Shown here: positions 1 through 6,907 of the stretch, in pieces
Layout: each line of letters begins with the position of its first letter
Position numbering within the stretch: position 1 is the first letter of the stretch
DNA from: DATDMG01 sp036518955
GTDB taxonomy: Bacteria; Actinomycetota; Actinomycetes; Actinomycetales; Kineosporiaceae
Direction of reading: 5' to 3'
Length of the DNA stretch: 8,850 bases
Assembly (NCBI GenBank): GCA_036518955.1
Contig: DATDMG010000455.1
Coordinates: 1 to 8,850, forward strand
Notes under the pieces: generated by a model
What the model was told of the DNA's origin: nothing
The model's input: only the letters and a program-made list of their open reading frames with translations
Databases searched by the model: none
Position numbers and translations under genes: made by a program

Positions 1-238
1 GGTCGTGGTCGAGGACGCCGATCTCGATGTCGTCCGCCGCGTCCAGGCACACCGTGAACCGGGCGCTGCGTGTGTGCAGGACGGCATTCGTGGCCAGCTC
101 GCTCACCAGCAGCGCCGCGGCCTGCGCGGTCGAGTCGTCGACGCCCCGCAGAATCAGCTGCTGGCAGGCCCATCGCCGCGCCGTCGGGACGGACGACGGA
201 ACCGCGGGGAAGACCGCCAGCAATTCGTCGGCGTCCAC
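1..238 (-). CDS. RsbW/SpoIIAB-like ATP-binding protein (anti-sigma factor or serine kinase), 3' end outside window
   Basis: This is the first 79 residues of a protein that runs off the left edge. The visible sequence contains LLVSELATNAVLHTRS at residues 43-58, the N-box of the HATPase_c_2 fold, with the usual Glu47 and Asn51 for Mg-ATP. It is followed by the beta strand ARFTVCLDAADDIEIGVLDHD-type segment that normally leads into the DxG box. A leading PAVPSSVPTARRWACQQL helix is typical of actinobacterial anti-sigma kinases, which phosphorylate STAS anti-anti-sigma proteins or bind a sigma factor. The GTG start at 238 is chosen because an in-frame TAA lies directly before it. There is no good Shine-Dalgarno sequence. 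The ORF has no methionine start, so it is easy to miss. Its partner sigma factor or STAS protein is not visible here. The family call is firm; the exact role is not. Confidence 0.85.
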   Translation of the reverse strand, partial: MDADELLAVFPAVPSSVPTARRWACQQLILRGVDDSTAQAAALLVSELATNAVLHTRSARFTVCLDAADDIEIGVLDHD

Positions 239-574
239 TTACCGGGTGTTCTGTCGATCGCCGCGGTGCGGGCGACCGGGTCGGGTCGGTGACACCCTGC
301 CAGCTTCGTGATCGGCCATCACGCGTTCTCCAGAAGTCGGGCCATCCCCGTGAACGACGCCATCCGTGGCCTGGTTCCACATCACCACGGAACCCATGGT
401 TCACTCAAGCCCCGCAGGCCTACGGCACCGGACGACCGCAGTGAACGGAAGGCTGACCGACGGGTGAGGAGGAGCAATGACAACCCCGGCCATTGCCGCG
501 TCGTCCACAGGAGTTACCCACATGTGGACCGACCGGCTCACTCGGGCCCGACAACCCGGTGAGACTCGACAAGA
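239..574. other. Intergenic region with inverted repeats between anti-sigma kinase and PBP remnant
   Basis: I see no recognised gene here, except that a short ORF (477-671) begins inside it. Three sequence structures stand out. First, GGTTCC (373-378), GGAACC (389-394) and GGTTC (398-402) form nested inverted repeats. Second, CTCAAG at 404-409 is followed about 15 bases later by a weak GCACCGGA, which loosely resembles the WhiG/FliA promoter layout of actinobacteria. Third, GTCCACA (503-509) and TGTGGAC (523-529) form a perfect 7-bp inverted repeat. None of these has proven function. The region could carry the promoters of the minus-strand kinase and of the plus-strand short ORF. Confidence 0.4.
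468..474 (+). promoter_or_regulatory. Strong Shine-Dalgarno sequence before short ORF
   Basis: The stretch GAGGAGGAG (466-474) contains AGGAGG four bases before the ATG at 477. It is one of the best ribosome binding sites in the window and is the main reason to consider the short ORF real. The spacing is slightly short. Confidence 0.45.
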
Positions 575-671
575 CTACGGCAGGTCCTCCGGTACCACCC
601 CCCGCATGGCCGAAGTGATGACCGCCTTCCAGATCGGTGCCGCGATGCTCGCGCCGAAGACGGTCGGGTAG
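477..671 (+). CDS. Possible small hypothetical protein (64 aa)
   Basis: A 64-codon frame starts at ATG 477 behind a strong AGGAGG. The protein begins MTTPAIAASSTGVTHMW and is polar and Arg/Thr-rich in the middle (RLTRARQPGETRQDYGRSSG). It ends PRMAEVMTAFQIGAAMLAPKTVG. I recognise no domain, signal peptide or membrane segment. The last third is antisense to the C-terminus of the penicillin-binding protein remnant, so that part of the frame may be open only because of the other strand. It could instead be the surviving 5' end of a gene whose 3' part was lost when the neighbouring remnant decayed. A chance ORF behind a chance Shine-Dalgarno sequence is equally possible. Confidence 0.3.
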   Translation: MTTPAIAASSTGVTHMWTDRLTRARQPGETRQDYGRSSGTTPRMAEVMTAFQIGAAMLAPKTVG

Positions 672-1935
672 TACCGGCCCGCCACCTCGATGTCGGTCAG
701 CCGACGCCGGTGCGCGGTCCCGCCCGTGCCGGTGCCGGGGTCGCCGACCCAGACAGCGGCAGCTGGGCCGCTCGGTGCTGGCGGTCGTGGACCCGCCGCG
801 CTCCGGCCGCTCCGGGGCGGCCAGGTGGACGCCGAGCCTCTCGGCCGTGCCGGCGACGTCGCACGTAGTTGACCGACGTCCTGCCGGGGCCTGCGGTCAC
901 CGCGTAGCCGCGGTTCTCGACCATGGCGGTGACGCGCCCGGTACCCGGCTCCACGGTGACGGCGGTCGTGCCCAGGCCGCTGGGGTCGTCCGGCGGGACG
1001 GCCCTGTTCACCGCCGTCCGGGCTGCCTCCTGGGCGGGTAGGTCCAGGCCGGTCCGGATCACCAGGCCACCGGTCCGCGGCGCCTGCTCCCGGGCGGCCG
1101 GCGTCGCCCCGAGCGCCGAGTAGGTGTCGCTGGTGACGATCGTCCGGACGACGTACTGGCAGAAGAACGCCGACGTCGCCGAGGCGATGCAGCCGGCCGG
1201 CGGGGCGGACCCGGTGACCTCGACGCCGGTGGCGCGGGCCGTCTGCTCCTGAGCGGGGGTGATCATGCCCTGCTGGCGCATGTCGGCGAGCACGACGTCC
1301 CGGCGCTGCCGCGCGGCGTCCGGGTGGGTGACCGGGTCGAACTGCGACGGGTCCTGGACCAACCCCGCGAGCAGGGCGGCCTGGGGCGGGGTGAGCCCGG
1401 CCGCCGGGACGTCGAAGTACCGCATCGCCGCGGACTGGATCCCGTGGCTGCCCTGCCCGAAGTAGACGATGTTCAGGTAGCGCTGCAGGATCTCGTCCTT
1501 GCTGAGCTGCCGCTCGACGGTCATCGCCAGCTTCGCCTCGCGCAGCTTGCGGGCCGGGGTGCGCGCGACCGCGGCCCGGGCGGCGGCCGGGTCGCCAGCA
1601 GCAGTCGCCGTCTCGACCAGCAGGTTCTTGACGTACTGCTGGGTGAGCGTCGACGCGCCCTCGGTGCCGCCGCCGGTCGAGTTGCTGACGACCGCCCGGA
1701 GCACACCTCTGGGGTCGATCGCACCGTGCTGGTAGAAGCGGGCGTCCTCGATCGCCACGATCGCCTTCCGCATCAGCGGCGAGACGTCGGTGAGCGCGAC
1801 CGCCGTCCGGCTCTCGTCGTAGCGGTAGGCGATCGGCGTCCCGTCGGCGGCCAGCACCGTGGACGTCGCCGGGAACGTGCCGGGAGCGTCCTGGCAGGGA
1901 TCGGCCCGCGTCACCGGATGCGTCACTGGATCCAT
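575..1935 (-). pseudogene. Broken class A penicillin-binding protein: GT51 transglycosylase kept, transpeptidase lost
   Basis: Class A PBPs polymerise and cross-link peptidoglycan on the outer face of the membrane. From the ATG at 1935 an intact glycosyltransferase-51 domain is read. It has EDARFYQHGAID with catalytic Glu63, GASTLTQQ at 93-100, RKLREAKLA from 129 and KDEILQRYLN at 146-155. The frame continues through the linker to RTSVNYV near position 865. There the homology jumps frame. A transpeptidase scrap, CDVAGTAERLGVHLAAPERP, is read in a second frame (about 863-783). The normal C-terminal strand AAVWVGDPG and the tail ending IWKAVITSAMRGVVPEDLP are read in a third frame, to the TAG at 575. 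The SxxK, SxN and KTG motifs are absent; roughly 200 residues or more are missing. The N-terminal membrane anchor is also absent, with an in-frame TGA shortly upstream of the ATG. A secreted transglycosylase without an anchor seems unlikely to work, so I call it a pseudogene. Confidence 0.85.
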
Positions 1936-2316
1936 GCCCCGCTGACTGCTCGTTCACTCCTCCGGAATGCTCCCTGGGGTGCGGGGCTCGGACCTGCGGG
2001 GCTGCTCCGGCCGCCGGGATCGTCGGGAGGCGGTCGTCTGCGTACGCCATCTCCGCGGATCCCACCGGTTCAGCTGGAAGGCGCCGGCCGGTCCCGGGTA
2101 TTCCGGTTGCCTGCAGCTGACCATGCTGGACGGGCGACACACCGCCGTCCGGCTGAGCATCGCCGGCCACCCTGCGACCTTCCGGGCCGGGATGGCGGAA
2201 ATGGTCATGCCGCAGAGCAGCCGCCGGTGCACGACCTGCAGGAACTCGAGGAGCACCTGAGGGCGGGAGCCCGACCGGCGCAGCGCGCCAGGCCGCTGGG
2301 CGCGTGGAACGGTGGG
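1936..2316. other. Gene-poor stretch between PBP remnant and lipoprotein gene
   Basis: Both strands have open frames of about 100 codons here, for example 1954-2256 on the minus strand and 1967-2260 on the plus strand. Neither has a recognisable domain, a convincing ribosome binding site or a sensible composition for this genome, with unusually high Cys, Trp and Arg. A GGAGGAGTG on the minus strand near 1953-1959 could have been the Shine-Dalgarno/start area of the ancestral PBP gene, but the frame it opens does not join the transglycosylase frame. The region is most simply read as decayed coding DNA plus the leader of the broken PBP gene. Confidence 0.5.
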
Positions 2317-2340
2317 TCAGCGCGTGGAACGGTGGGTCAG
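2301..2340. repeat. Exact 20-bp tandem duplication at the 3' end of the lipoprotein gene
   Basis: CGCGTGGAACGGTGGGTCAG occurs twice head to tail (2301-2320 and 2321-2340) with no mismatch. The minus-strand lipoprotein reads the right-hand copy as LTHRSTR, and its TGA stop (2319-2317) arises at the junction with the left-hand copy. Because 20 is not a multiple of three, the duplication shifts the downstream frame. With a single copy the reading frame would not stop here. Perfect identity suggests a recent slippage event. Confidence 0.9.
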
Positions 2341-4131
2341 CTCCTCGCTCACGGCACCGCCGTAGGTGCCACGTGCGGCTGCCGGCAGCGTGGCGGCCAG
2401 GATGGTGGCCAGGGTGGTGACGGCGCCGGTCCTGGCCGGGTGGGTCAGGCCGGCGCGCGGGGTGTCCAGGGCCACCAGGACGTTGTCCGTCATCGCGCCG
2501 ACGGCCCGCGCCACCGAGGGGGCGACCGTCAGGCCCTTGCAGTGCCCGGTGGGTTCGCAGGCCCAGTCCGTCGTCCCGGCGGCGAACACCGCCGCTCCGG
2601 ACGGCCTCGTCGAGTAGCTGGTGCTGACCGTGACCGGCGCGCCCGGCCCGGTGAGCAGGCCCACGGCGAAGACCTGGGTGTCCGGGGGGTTGTGGGCCGC
2701 GGGATTGAACCCGTCGGCCTCGTTGCCGACCACGCCCGGCAGGACCGAACCCGCAGCCAGGCCGGTCCCGGCCAGGTACCAGGCCGGTGGGTCGAGCAGC
2801 TTGAGTCCGCCGTGGACGCCGATGCCCGCGTGGCTCTGTCCCAGGATCGTGGCCGGATCCCGGCGGAGCGGTGCCGACGACCACAGCACCGTCGCGGACG
2901 CCGGGTCGCCGGCCCTCAACGGATCCTCGGCGAGCACGCGGTAGACCACCTCCCGCTCGGGGGCGCCGGTGGAGCCGCCTTCGAGCCGGGCGTGCCACCA
3001 GAGGTTGTTGGCGCCGAGGAAGACCAGGTTCACCCCGGCGTCGGCGGCGGCCTGGAGGCCGTCGTACATGGCCGTCGTCCAGTACTCGCTGTGGCCGCCG
3101 TGCACGATCTCGGCATGGTGCAGCAACTGCTGCGGGTCGGCGTCGACGCTGACGTCCGTGGTGTAGGCGACGTCGACGCCGGCGCTCGCCGCCAGGTGCT
3201 CCAGCCGCCGGACGACGGGCAGGTCCATGAACTGCAGCTGGTCGTAGCCGCTTCCTGACAGCGGCCGCTGCAGCGCGACCACCCGGGCCCGGTTGGCCAC
3301 CGCCTCGGCAGGCGATCCGGACGGGCCGTGGTAGAGGCTCCAGCCGCCCCACTCGTTGTAGGCGTTCCAGGTCAGGGTGCTGGCGGTGAACAGGATGGGC
3401 TCGGTGCCGGCGGGGTCGCGGACGACGAGCGGAACCGCGGGGCCCGCGACGGCGCCGGCCAGGTCCAGCGGGTAGAGCAGGTAGAAGCCCGGAGCCCAGC
3501 CGGCGTCGACCCAGATCCGGAGATCGACCGGCCAGCGCGGCGTCACCAGGTGTGTCGTCGAGTCCGCCGCGGCCACCGCGCCGACCGGCACCGGGAAGGG
3601 CGCCGACTGCCACACCCGCCGGGCACCGGCGCCTCCGTACCAGCCGATCCGGTACGCGGCCAGGCGAACCCGTCGGACGGCGGGCAGCCGGACCTGACGG
3701 GCGGCGGGCGCCAGCGCGAAGTGCGCCTGGACGGTGTCGCCACAGCCGACGGCCCCGGCGTCGAGGTAGCCGAGGACCGCCGGTCCCCGGGGCGTGCCCG
3801 ACGGCACCGCGGTCCCGGGCCGGCTGTTCTCGCCGCGGACCCACCCGGTCGGCAGGGATCCGGACGCCGTCGCGCACCCGGGCGGGACCGACGCGCCGAC
3901 GGCGGCGCCGGCCGCGGTCCCGCCGTCCGGGCCGGTCTCACCGGGCCGGGACGCGGCCGGCCTCAGGGTGCCGGAGCGGGCCGGGTCGGCCGACGAGCAG
4001 GCGCCGAGCGCGACAGCGGTGACGGCCGCCCAGACCAGTGCCGCGGACCAGCGGACCTTTCGCCCCCCGGGGCCGGTTCCTCGCCGTGACCAGGTTCCGG
4101 CGCAGCGGACCGACCGTGCTGCGCACTCCAT
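2317..4131 (-). CDS. Exported lipoprotein with N,N-dimethylformamidase large-subunit-like domain
   Basis: The 604-residue protein opens with a basic n-region (RRGTGPGGRKVRW), a hydrophobic stretch ALVWAAVTAVALGAC and a lipobox LGAC with Cys45. It is therefore probably lipid-anchored on the outer membrane face. The body matches the DMFA2_C-type domain family (large subunit of N,N-dimethylformamidase) by YRIGWYGGAGARRVW (160-174), FTASTLTWNAYNEWGGW (248-264), GGHSEYWTTAMYDGL (345-359) and LVFLGANNLWWHARLE (369-384). In the studied enzyme a mononuclear iron is held by two Tyr and one Glu; the AYNEW and SEYW motifs are candidate ligands (inference). The substrate is unknown. I chose ATG 4131, which has AAGGAG nine bases upstream, over an ATG at 4245 that would add 38 Arg-rich residues without a ribosome binding site. 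Most family members in actinobacteria are uncharacterised, so amide hydrolysis is only a possibility. The stop lies in a 20-bp duplication. Confidence 0.85.
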   Translation of the reverse strand: MECAARSVRCAGTWSRRGTGPGGRKVRWSAALVWAAVTAVALGACSSADPARSGTLRPAASRPGETGPDGGTAAGAAVGASVPPGCATASGSLPTGWVRGENSRPGTAVPSGTPRGPAVLGYLDAGAVGCGDTVQAHFALAPAARQVRLPAVRRVRLAAYRIGWYGGAGARRVWQSAPFPVPVGAVAAADSTTHLVTPRWPVDLRIWVDAGWAPGFYLLYPLDLAGAVAGPAVPLVVRDPAGTEPILFTASTLTWNAYNEWGGWSLYHGPSGSPAEAVANRARVVALQRPLSGSGYDQLQFMDLPVVRRLEHLAASAGVDVAYTTDVSVDADPQQLLHHAEIVHGGHSEYWTTAMYDGLQAAADAGVNLVFLGANNLWWHARLEGGSTGAPEREVVYRVLAEDPLRAGDPASATVLWSSAPLRRDPATILGQSHAGIGVHGGLKLLDPPAWYLAGTGLAAGSVLPGVVGNEADGFNPAAHNPPDTQVFAVGLLTGPGAPVTVSTSYSTRPSGAAVFAAGTTDWACEPTGHCKGLTVAPSVARAVGAMTDNVLVALDTPRAGLTHPARTGAVTTLATILAATLPAAARGTYGGAVSEELTHRSTR

Positions 4132-4361
4132 TGCTGTGCACTCCTTGTCCGCGGCGTGGGTGCGACGGCGGCCGCGCCGAGGCGGGACGGGGTGGGTGGG
4201 GCGCCACCATCTCCGGGTATCGTAAGGATGACGGAGAGAGAACATCGGCCGAACAGCGGACCGTGAGCGGCCTCTCGCTCTCTGTGACGGGGCGACGGGA
4301 GGACCGAGGCGGGTGCTCGTCGCGCGGGTGACTGCCGCCGGGTGAGGTGACCATGGTGGCG

Positions 4362-4396
4362 CGGGTGACCCTGGTGCGAGCGGGTGACCCTGGTGC
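4362..4396. repeat. Direct repeat of 16 bp with 19-bp period
   Basis: CGGGTGACCCTGGTGC is present exactly at 4362-4377 and again at 4381-4396. Degenerate relatives with a shared GGGTGA core lie just upstream near 4326 and 4340. The repeats sit in the divergent intergenic region. They could be a small tandem array or binding sites for a regulator; nothing in the sequence decides between these. Confidence 0.6.
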
Positions 4397-4522
4397 CAGC
4401 GGGGCTGGCGCGCCGGATCGGCATGTCACCGATGGCGTCTGTTACTGCGGGTGACATTGGCTCGATCAGATGTAACGGTTCGGGCGATGCCGCGGGCCGG
4501 TCTGCCTGGGCATGCTCGGTCT

Positions 4523-4539
4523 GGCGTCCCCCTGACGCC
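4523..4539 (+). promoter_or_regulatory. Leader hairpin upstream of the GspE-type ATPase
   Basis: GGCGTC (4523-4528) and GACGCC (4534-4539) form a perfect six-pair stem with a five-base loop, 12 bases before the AGGAGG. A second GGCGTC follows at 4541-4546 and could compete for part of the same GACGCC arm. It has no U-tract, so it is not an ordinary terminator. A role in mRNA folding or translation control is a guess. Confidence 0.35.
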
Positions 4540-4551
4540 CGGCGTCACCTC

Positions 4552-4557
4552 AGGAGG
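4552..4557 (+). promoter_or_regulatory. Shine-Dalgarno sequence fixing the ATPase start
   Basis: A perfect AGGAGG lies eight bases before ATG 4566. This settles the start of the long ATPase frame, including its disordered N-terminus with the repeat array. Confidence 0.8.
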
Positions 4558-4565
4558 CACCTCGG

Positions 4566-6842
4566 ATGAGTGACGAGAGCCCGCGGTCCCCGGTGGGTGA
4601 TGCCCTGGAAGGCTCCGCCGCGGGGGCGGCAGAACCCGGTTCGACCGGTGCTGCCCCTGCGTCGTGGTGGGTCAGGCTGGGCCGGGCGGCGTCCGACCAG
4701 GCGCGCGGGAGACCGGGCGCGGTGGCTGTCAGGACGCTGCCGCGACCTGCGGCCGGTGGGGTGGGCTGGCCCGTTCCGGTCCCGGTGCCGCGCTCGGCGC
4801 CCCCGCACCGGATCCCGCTGCCGCCCGGGGGTTCCCTGCCGGACGCACCGGCGGGTCGCGAGCTCCTGGAGCCGGCTGCGGAACCGGTCCCTGACCCGGA
4901 GCCGGCCCTGGAGCCGGCTTCGGAACCGGCCCTGGAGCCGGCTGCGGAACCGGCCCTGGAGCCGGCTTCGGAACCGGCCCTGGAGCCGGCTGCGGAACCG
5001 GCCCTGGAGCCGGCTGCGGAACCGGCCCTGGAGCCGGCTTCGGAACCGGCCCTGGAGCCGGCTTCGGAACCGGGTGAGCAGCGGACCGACGGGGCGCACC
5101 AACCCGGCCGGCCCCGGGCCGACCCGGAGCGGCTCGGAGGATCTCGCCGGAGGCAGATCGGCGACTTCCTGGTGGAGAACGGGGTGATCACGCCCGAGCA
5201 GCTGTCCCTGGCGATGGGGATGCAGCGGCGGGCGCCCGGGCCTCGCCGCTGGATCGGCCGAGTGGTCGTGGACCTGGGGATGGCCGGCGAGCGCGATGTC
5301 GCCGACGGGGTCGCCCGGATGCTGCAGTTGGACGTCATCGATCTGTCCAAGGTGGTCCCGGCGCCGGATCTGGTCCGGCTGCTGCCTCGCGCGGTGGCCG
5401 AGCGGATCCATGTGCTGGTCGTTGACCGGACGCCGCGCGGCGAGCTCGTCGTCGCCGCCTCGGACCCGACGAACGTGCTGGCGTTGGACGACGTCCGGCT
5501 GTACACCCGCAGCACCGAGCTGAAGGTGTACGTCGCGACCGACAGCCAGATCCGCGAGCAGCTCAACCGCGCCTGGTCGCTGGGTTCGGACGGCGCTCAC
5601 GTGGCCGAGATCGTCGAGGAGGTCTCCGGGACGGCCGCGGACGACGAGGAGCGGTGGGTCTCGTCGGGGGCGGAGGACGAGGCCCCGATCGTTCGGTTCG
5701 TGACCCGGATCCTGGCGGACGGCGTCCGGCAGCGGGCCTCCGACATCCACATCGAGGTGCAGCGCGAGACCTTGCGGGTGCGCTACCGGATCGACGGCGT
5801 GCTCCGGGACGTGATGGAAGCGCCGAAGCGCGTCTCCACCGCCGTCATCAGCCGCGTCAAGATCATTTCTGGTCTGGACATCGCGGAACGGCGCGTTCCG
5901 CAGGACGGGCGCACCCGCTTCACCGTGGAGGGGCTGGCCATCGATGCCCGGGTGAGCACGCTGCCCAGTCTGCACGGCGAGAAGGTCGTCATCCGGCTGC
6001 TCACCCGCGGGGACGACGTCCCGGACCTGGCGACCCTGGGCCTGGACCCCGATCAGCTCGCGGTGCTGGAGGCGGCGCTGGCGGTCCCGCAGGGGCTGGT
6101 GCTGATCACTGGTCCGACCGGCTCGGGCAAGACCAACACGCTGTACTCGGCGATCGCCAGGATCAGCACCCCGGAGCTGAACGTCGTCACCTTGGAAGAC
6201 CCGGTCGAGGTCCAGTTGCCGGGAATCACGCAGGTCGCGGTCAACGAGCGCACCGGGATGACCTTCAGCAAGGGCTTGCGCTCGATCCTGCGCCAGGACC
6301 CGGACATCATCCTCGTCGGGGAGGTCCGGGACGGCGAGACCGCCCAGCTCGCGCTGAAGGCGGCGATGACCGGGCACCTGGTGCTCACGACCCTCCACAC
6401 GAACTCTGCCGTCGCGGCGGTGACCCGTCTGGTCGACCTGGGCGCCGAACCGTTCATGGTGGCGTCGTCGCTGACGCTCTCGGTCGCCCAGCGCCTGGTC
6501 CGCCGGCCGTGCCCGGCCTGTGCCGCGCCCTACCAGCCGGACGACGCGATCCTGCGGCTGCTCGGGCTGGACCGGCGGGGTCTGCAGGGGAGCGCCGGCC
6601 GCCGCGGGACCGGCTGCACGGACTGCGGGGGCACCGGCTACCGTGGCCGCACCGCCGTGTACGAGGTGCTCGACGTGGACGGACCGCTGCGCGAGGTGCT
6701 GATGCGCGAGCCGCGGGAGTCCGCGGTCGCCGCGCACGCCCGCGCCGTCGGAATGGTGACTCTTCGTCACTCCGCGGTGCGCAAGGCGATTCTGGGGACC
6801 ACCACGTTCGAGGAGGCCGTGCGGGTGACGGCATCCCGCTGA
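4566..6842 (+). CDS. GspE/PilB-family assembly ATPase (type II secretion / type IV pilus)
   Basis: This 758-residue protein is a cytoplasmic motor ATPase of the type that drives pilin or pseudopilin polymerisation. Residues 1-193 are low-complexity and Pro/Glu/Ala-rich, with seven EPALEPA-type repeats at 114-169. An MshEN-like N-terminal domain follows (about 194-335, starting RRRQIGDFLVENGVITPEQL). The ATPase core has the SDIHIE segment, Walker A GPTGSGKT (516-523), an Asp box near LEDPVE, Walker B IILVGE (581-586) and a His box TGHLVLTTLHTN. Two cysteine pairs, CPAC (649-652) and CTDC (684-687), form the expected zinc site. All key residues are present, so it should be active. The core length is normal; the extra length is the N-terminal linker. 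Prepilins, PilC/GspF, PilT and peptidase genes are not visible nearby, so it looks solitary within this window. Whether it serves a pilus or a secretion system cannot be told. Confidence 0.95.
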   Translation: MSDESPRSPVGDALEGSAAGAAEPGSTGAAPASWWVRLGRAASDQARGRPGAVAVRTLPRPAAGGVGWPVPVPVPRSAPPHRIPLPPGGSLPDAPAGRELLEPAAEPVPDPEPALEPASEPALEPAAEPALEPASEPALEPAAEPALEPAAEPALEPASEPALEPASEPGEQRTDGAHQPGRPRADPERLGGSRRRQIGDFLVENGVITPEQLSLAMGMQRRAPGPRRWIGRVVVDLGMAGERDVADGVARMLQLDVIDLSKVVPAPDLVRLLPRAVAERIHVLVVDRTPRGELVVAASDPTNVLALDDVRLYTRSTELKVYVATDSQIREQLNRAWSLGSDGAHVAEIVEEVSGTAADDEERWVSSGAEDEAPIVRFVTRILADGVRQRASDIHIEVQRETLRVRYRIDGVLRDVMEAPKRVSTAVISRVKIISGLDIAERRVPQDGRTRFTVEGLAIDARVSTLPSLHGEKVVIRLLTRGDDVPDLATLGLDPDQLAVLEAALAVPQGLVLITGPTGSGKTNTLYSAIARISTPELNVVTLEDPVEVQLPGITQVAVNERTGMTFSKGLRSILRQDPDIILVGEVRDGETAQLALKAAMTGHLVLTTLHTNSAVAAVTRLVDLGAEPFMVASSLTLSVAQRLVRRPCPACAAPYQPDDAILRLLGLDRRGLQGSAGRRGTGCTDCGGTGYRGRTAVYEVLDVDGPLREVLMREPRESAVAAHARAVGMVTLRHSAVRKAILGTTTFEEAVRVTASR
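4905..5072 (+). repeat. Seven 24-bp in-frame repeats encoding ALEPA(S/A)EP
   Basis: Seven units of GCCCTGGAGCCGGCT[T/G]CGGAACCG follow one another. Only one base varies, so each unit encodes ALEPASEP or ALEPAAEP in the order S, A, S, A, A, S, S. A degenerate unit precedes them (LLEPAAEPVPDPEP). The array is in frame and adds an acidic, proline-rich spacer before the MshEN domain. Near identity at DNA level points to recent expansion, and copy number is likely to vary between strains. Confidence 0.95.
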
Positions 6843-6893
6843 CGTCGAGCAGGCGACGCCGTCGGCCGGTCCCCGGGCCCGTCGCGCCCGTTC

Positions 6894-6899
6894 TAGGCT
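6894..6899 (+). promoter_or_regulatory. Possible -10 element for a leaderless Fur-family transcript
   Basis: TAGGCT lies eight bases before the GTG start of the Fur-family gene, and there is no clear Shine-Dalgarno sequence in between. This is the layout of leaderless actinobacterial transcripts, in which transcription begins at or next to the start codon. No convincing -35 is seen, so the assignment is tentative. Confidence 0.4.
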
Positions 6900-6907
6900 G
6901 TGTCTTC

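Larger units (their letters stand above)
4132..4565. other. Divergent intergenic region between lipoprotein and GspE-type ATPase genes
   Basis: No gene is visible in these 434 bases. On the minus strand a possible -10 TACGAT (4224-4219) sits about 88 bases before the lipoprotein start, without a good -35. In the other direction an AT-richer patch around 4440-4480 (GTTACTGCGGGTGACATTGG then GTAACGG) is the likeliest promoter area for the ATPase, though no clear hexamer pair is present. The region also holds a direct repeat, an 8-bp inverted repeat ATGTCACC (4423-4430) / GGTGACAT (4450-4457) and a leader hairpin, listed separately. Confidence 0.5.

Noticed and set aside
1324..3258. A 644-codon open frame on the plus strand
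   Set aside because: It is antisense to two better-supported genes, shows shadow-type composition and has no domain or convincing ribosome binding site.
575..3877. An 1100-codon open frame on the minus strand
   Set aside because: It is a GC-driven shadow in the wrong frame of the lipoprotein and of most of the PBP remnant, rich in Arg/Pro/Gly with no domain. Only its last ~60 codons match real PBP homology.
4545..6770. A 741-codon minus-strand frame with RFRSRLQG repeats
   Set aside because: It is the antisense image of the GspE/PilB gene; the repeats are the reverse reading of the 24-bp array.
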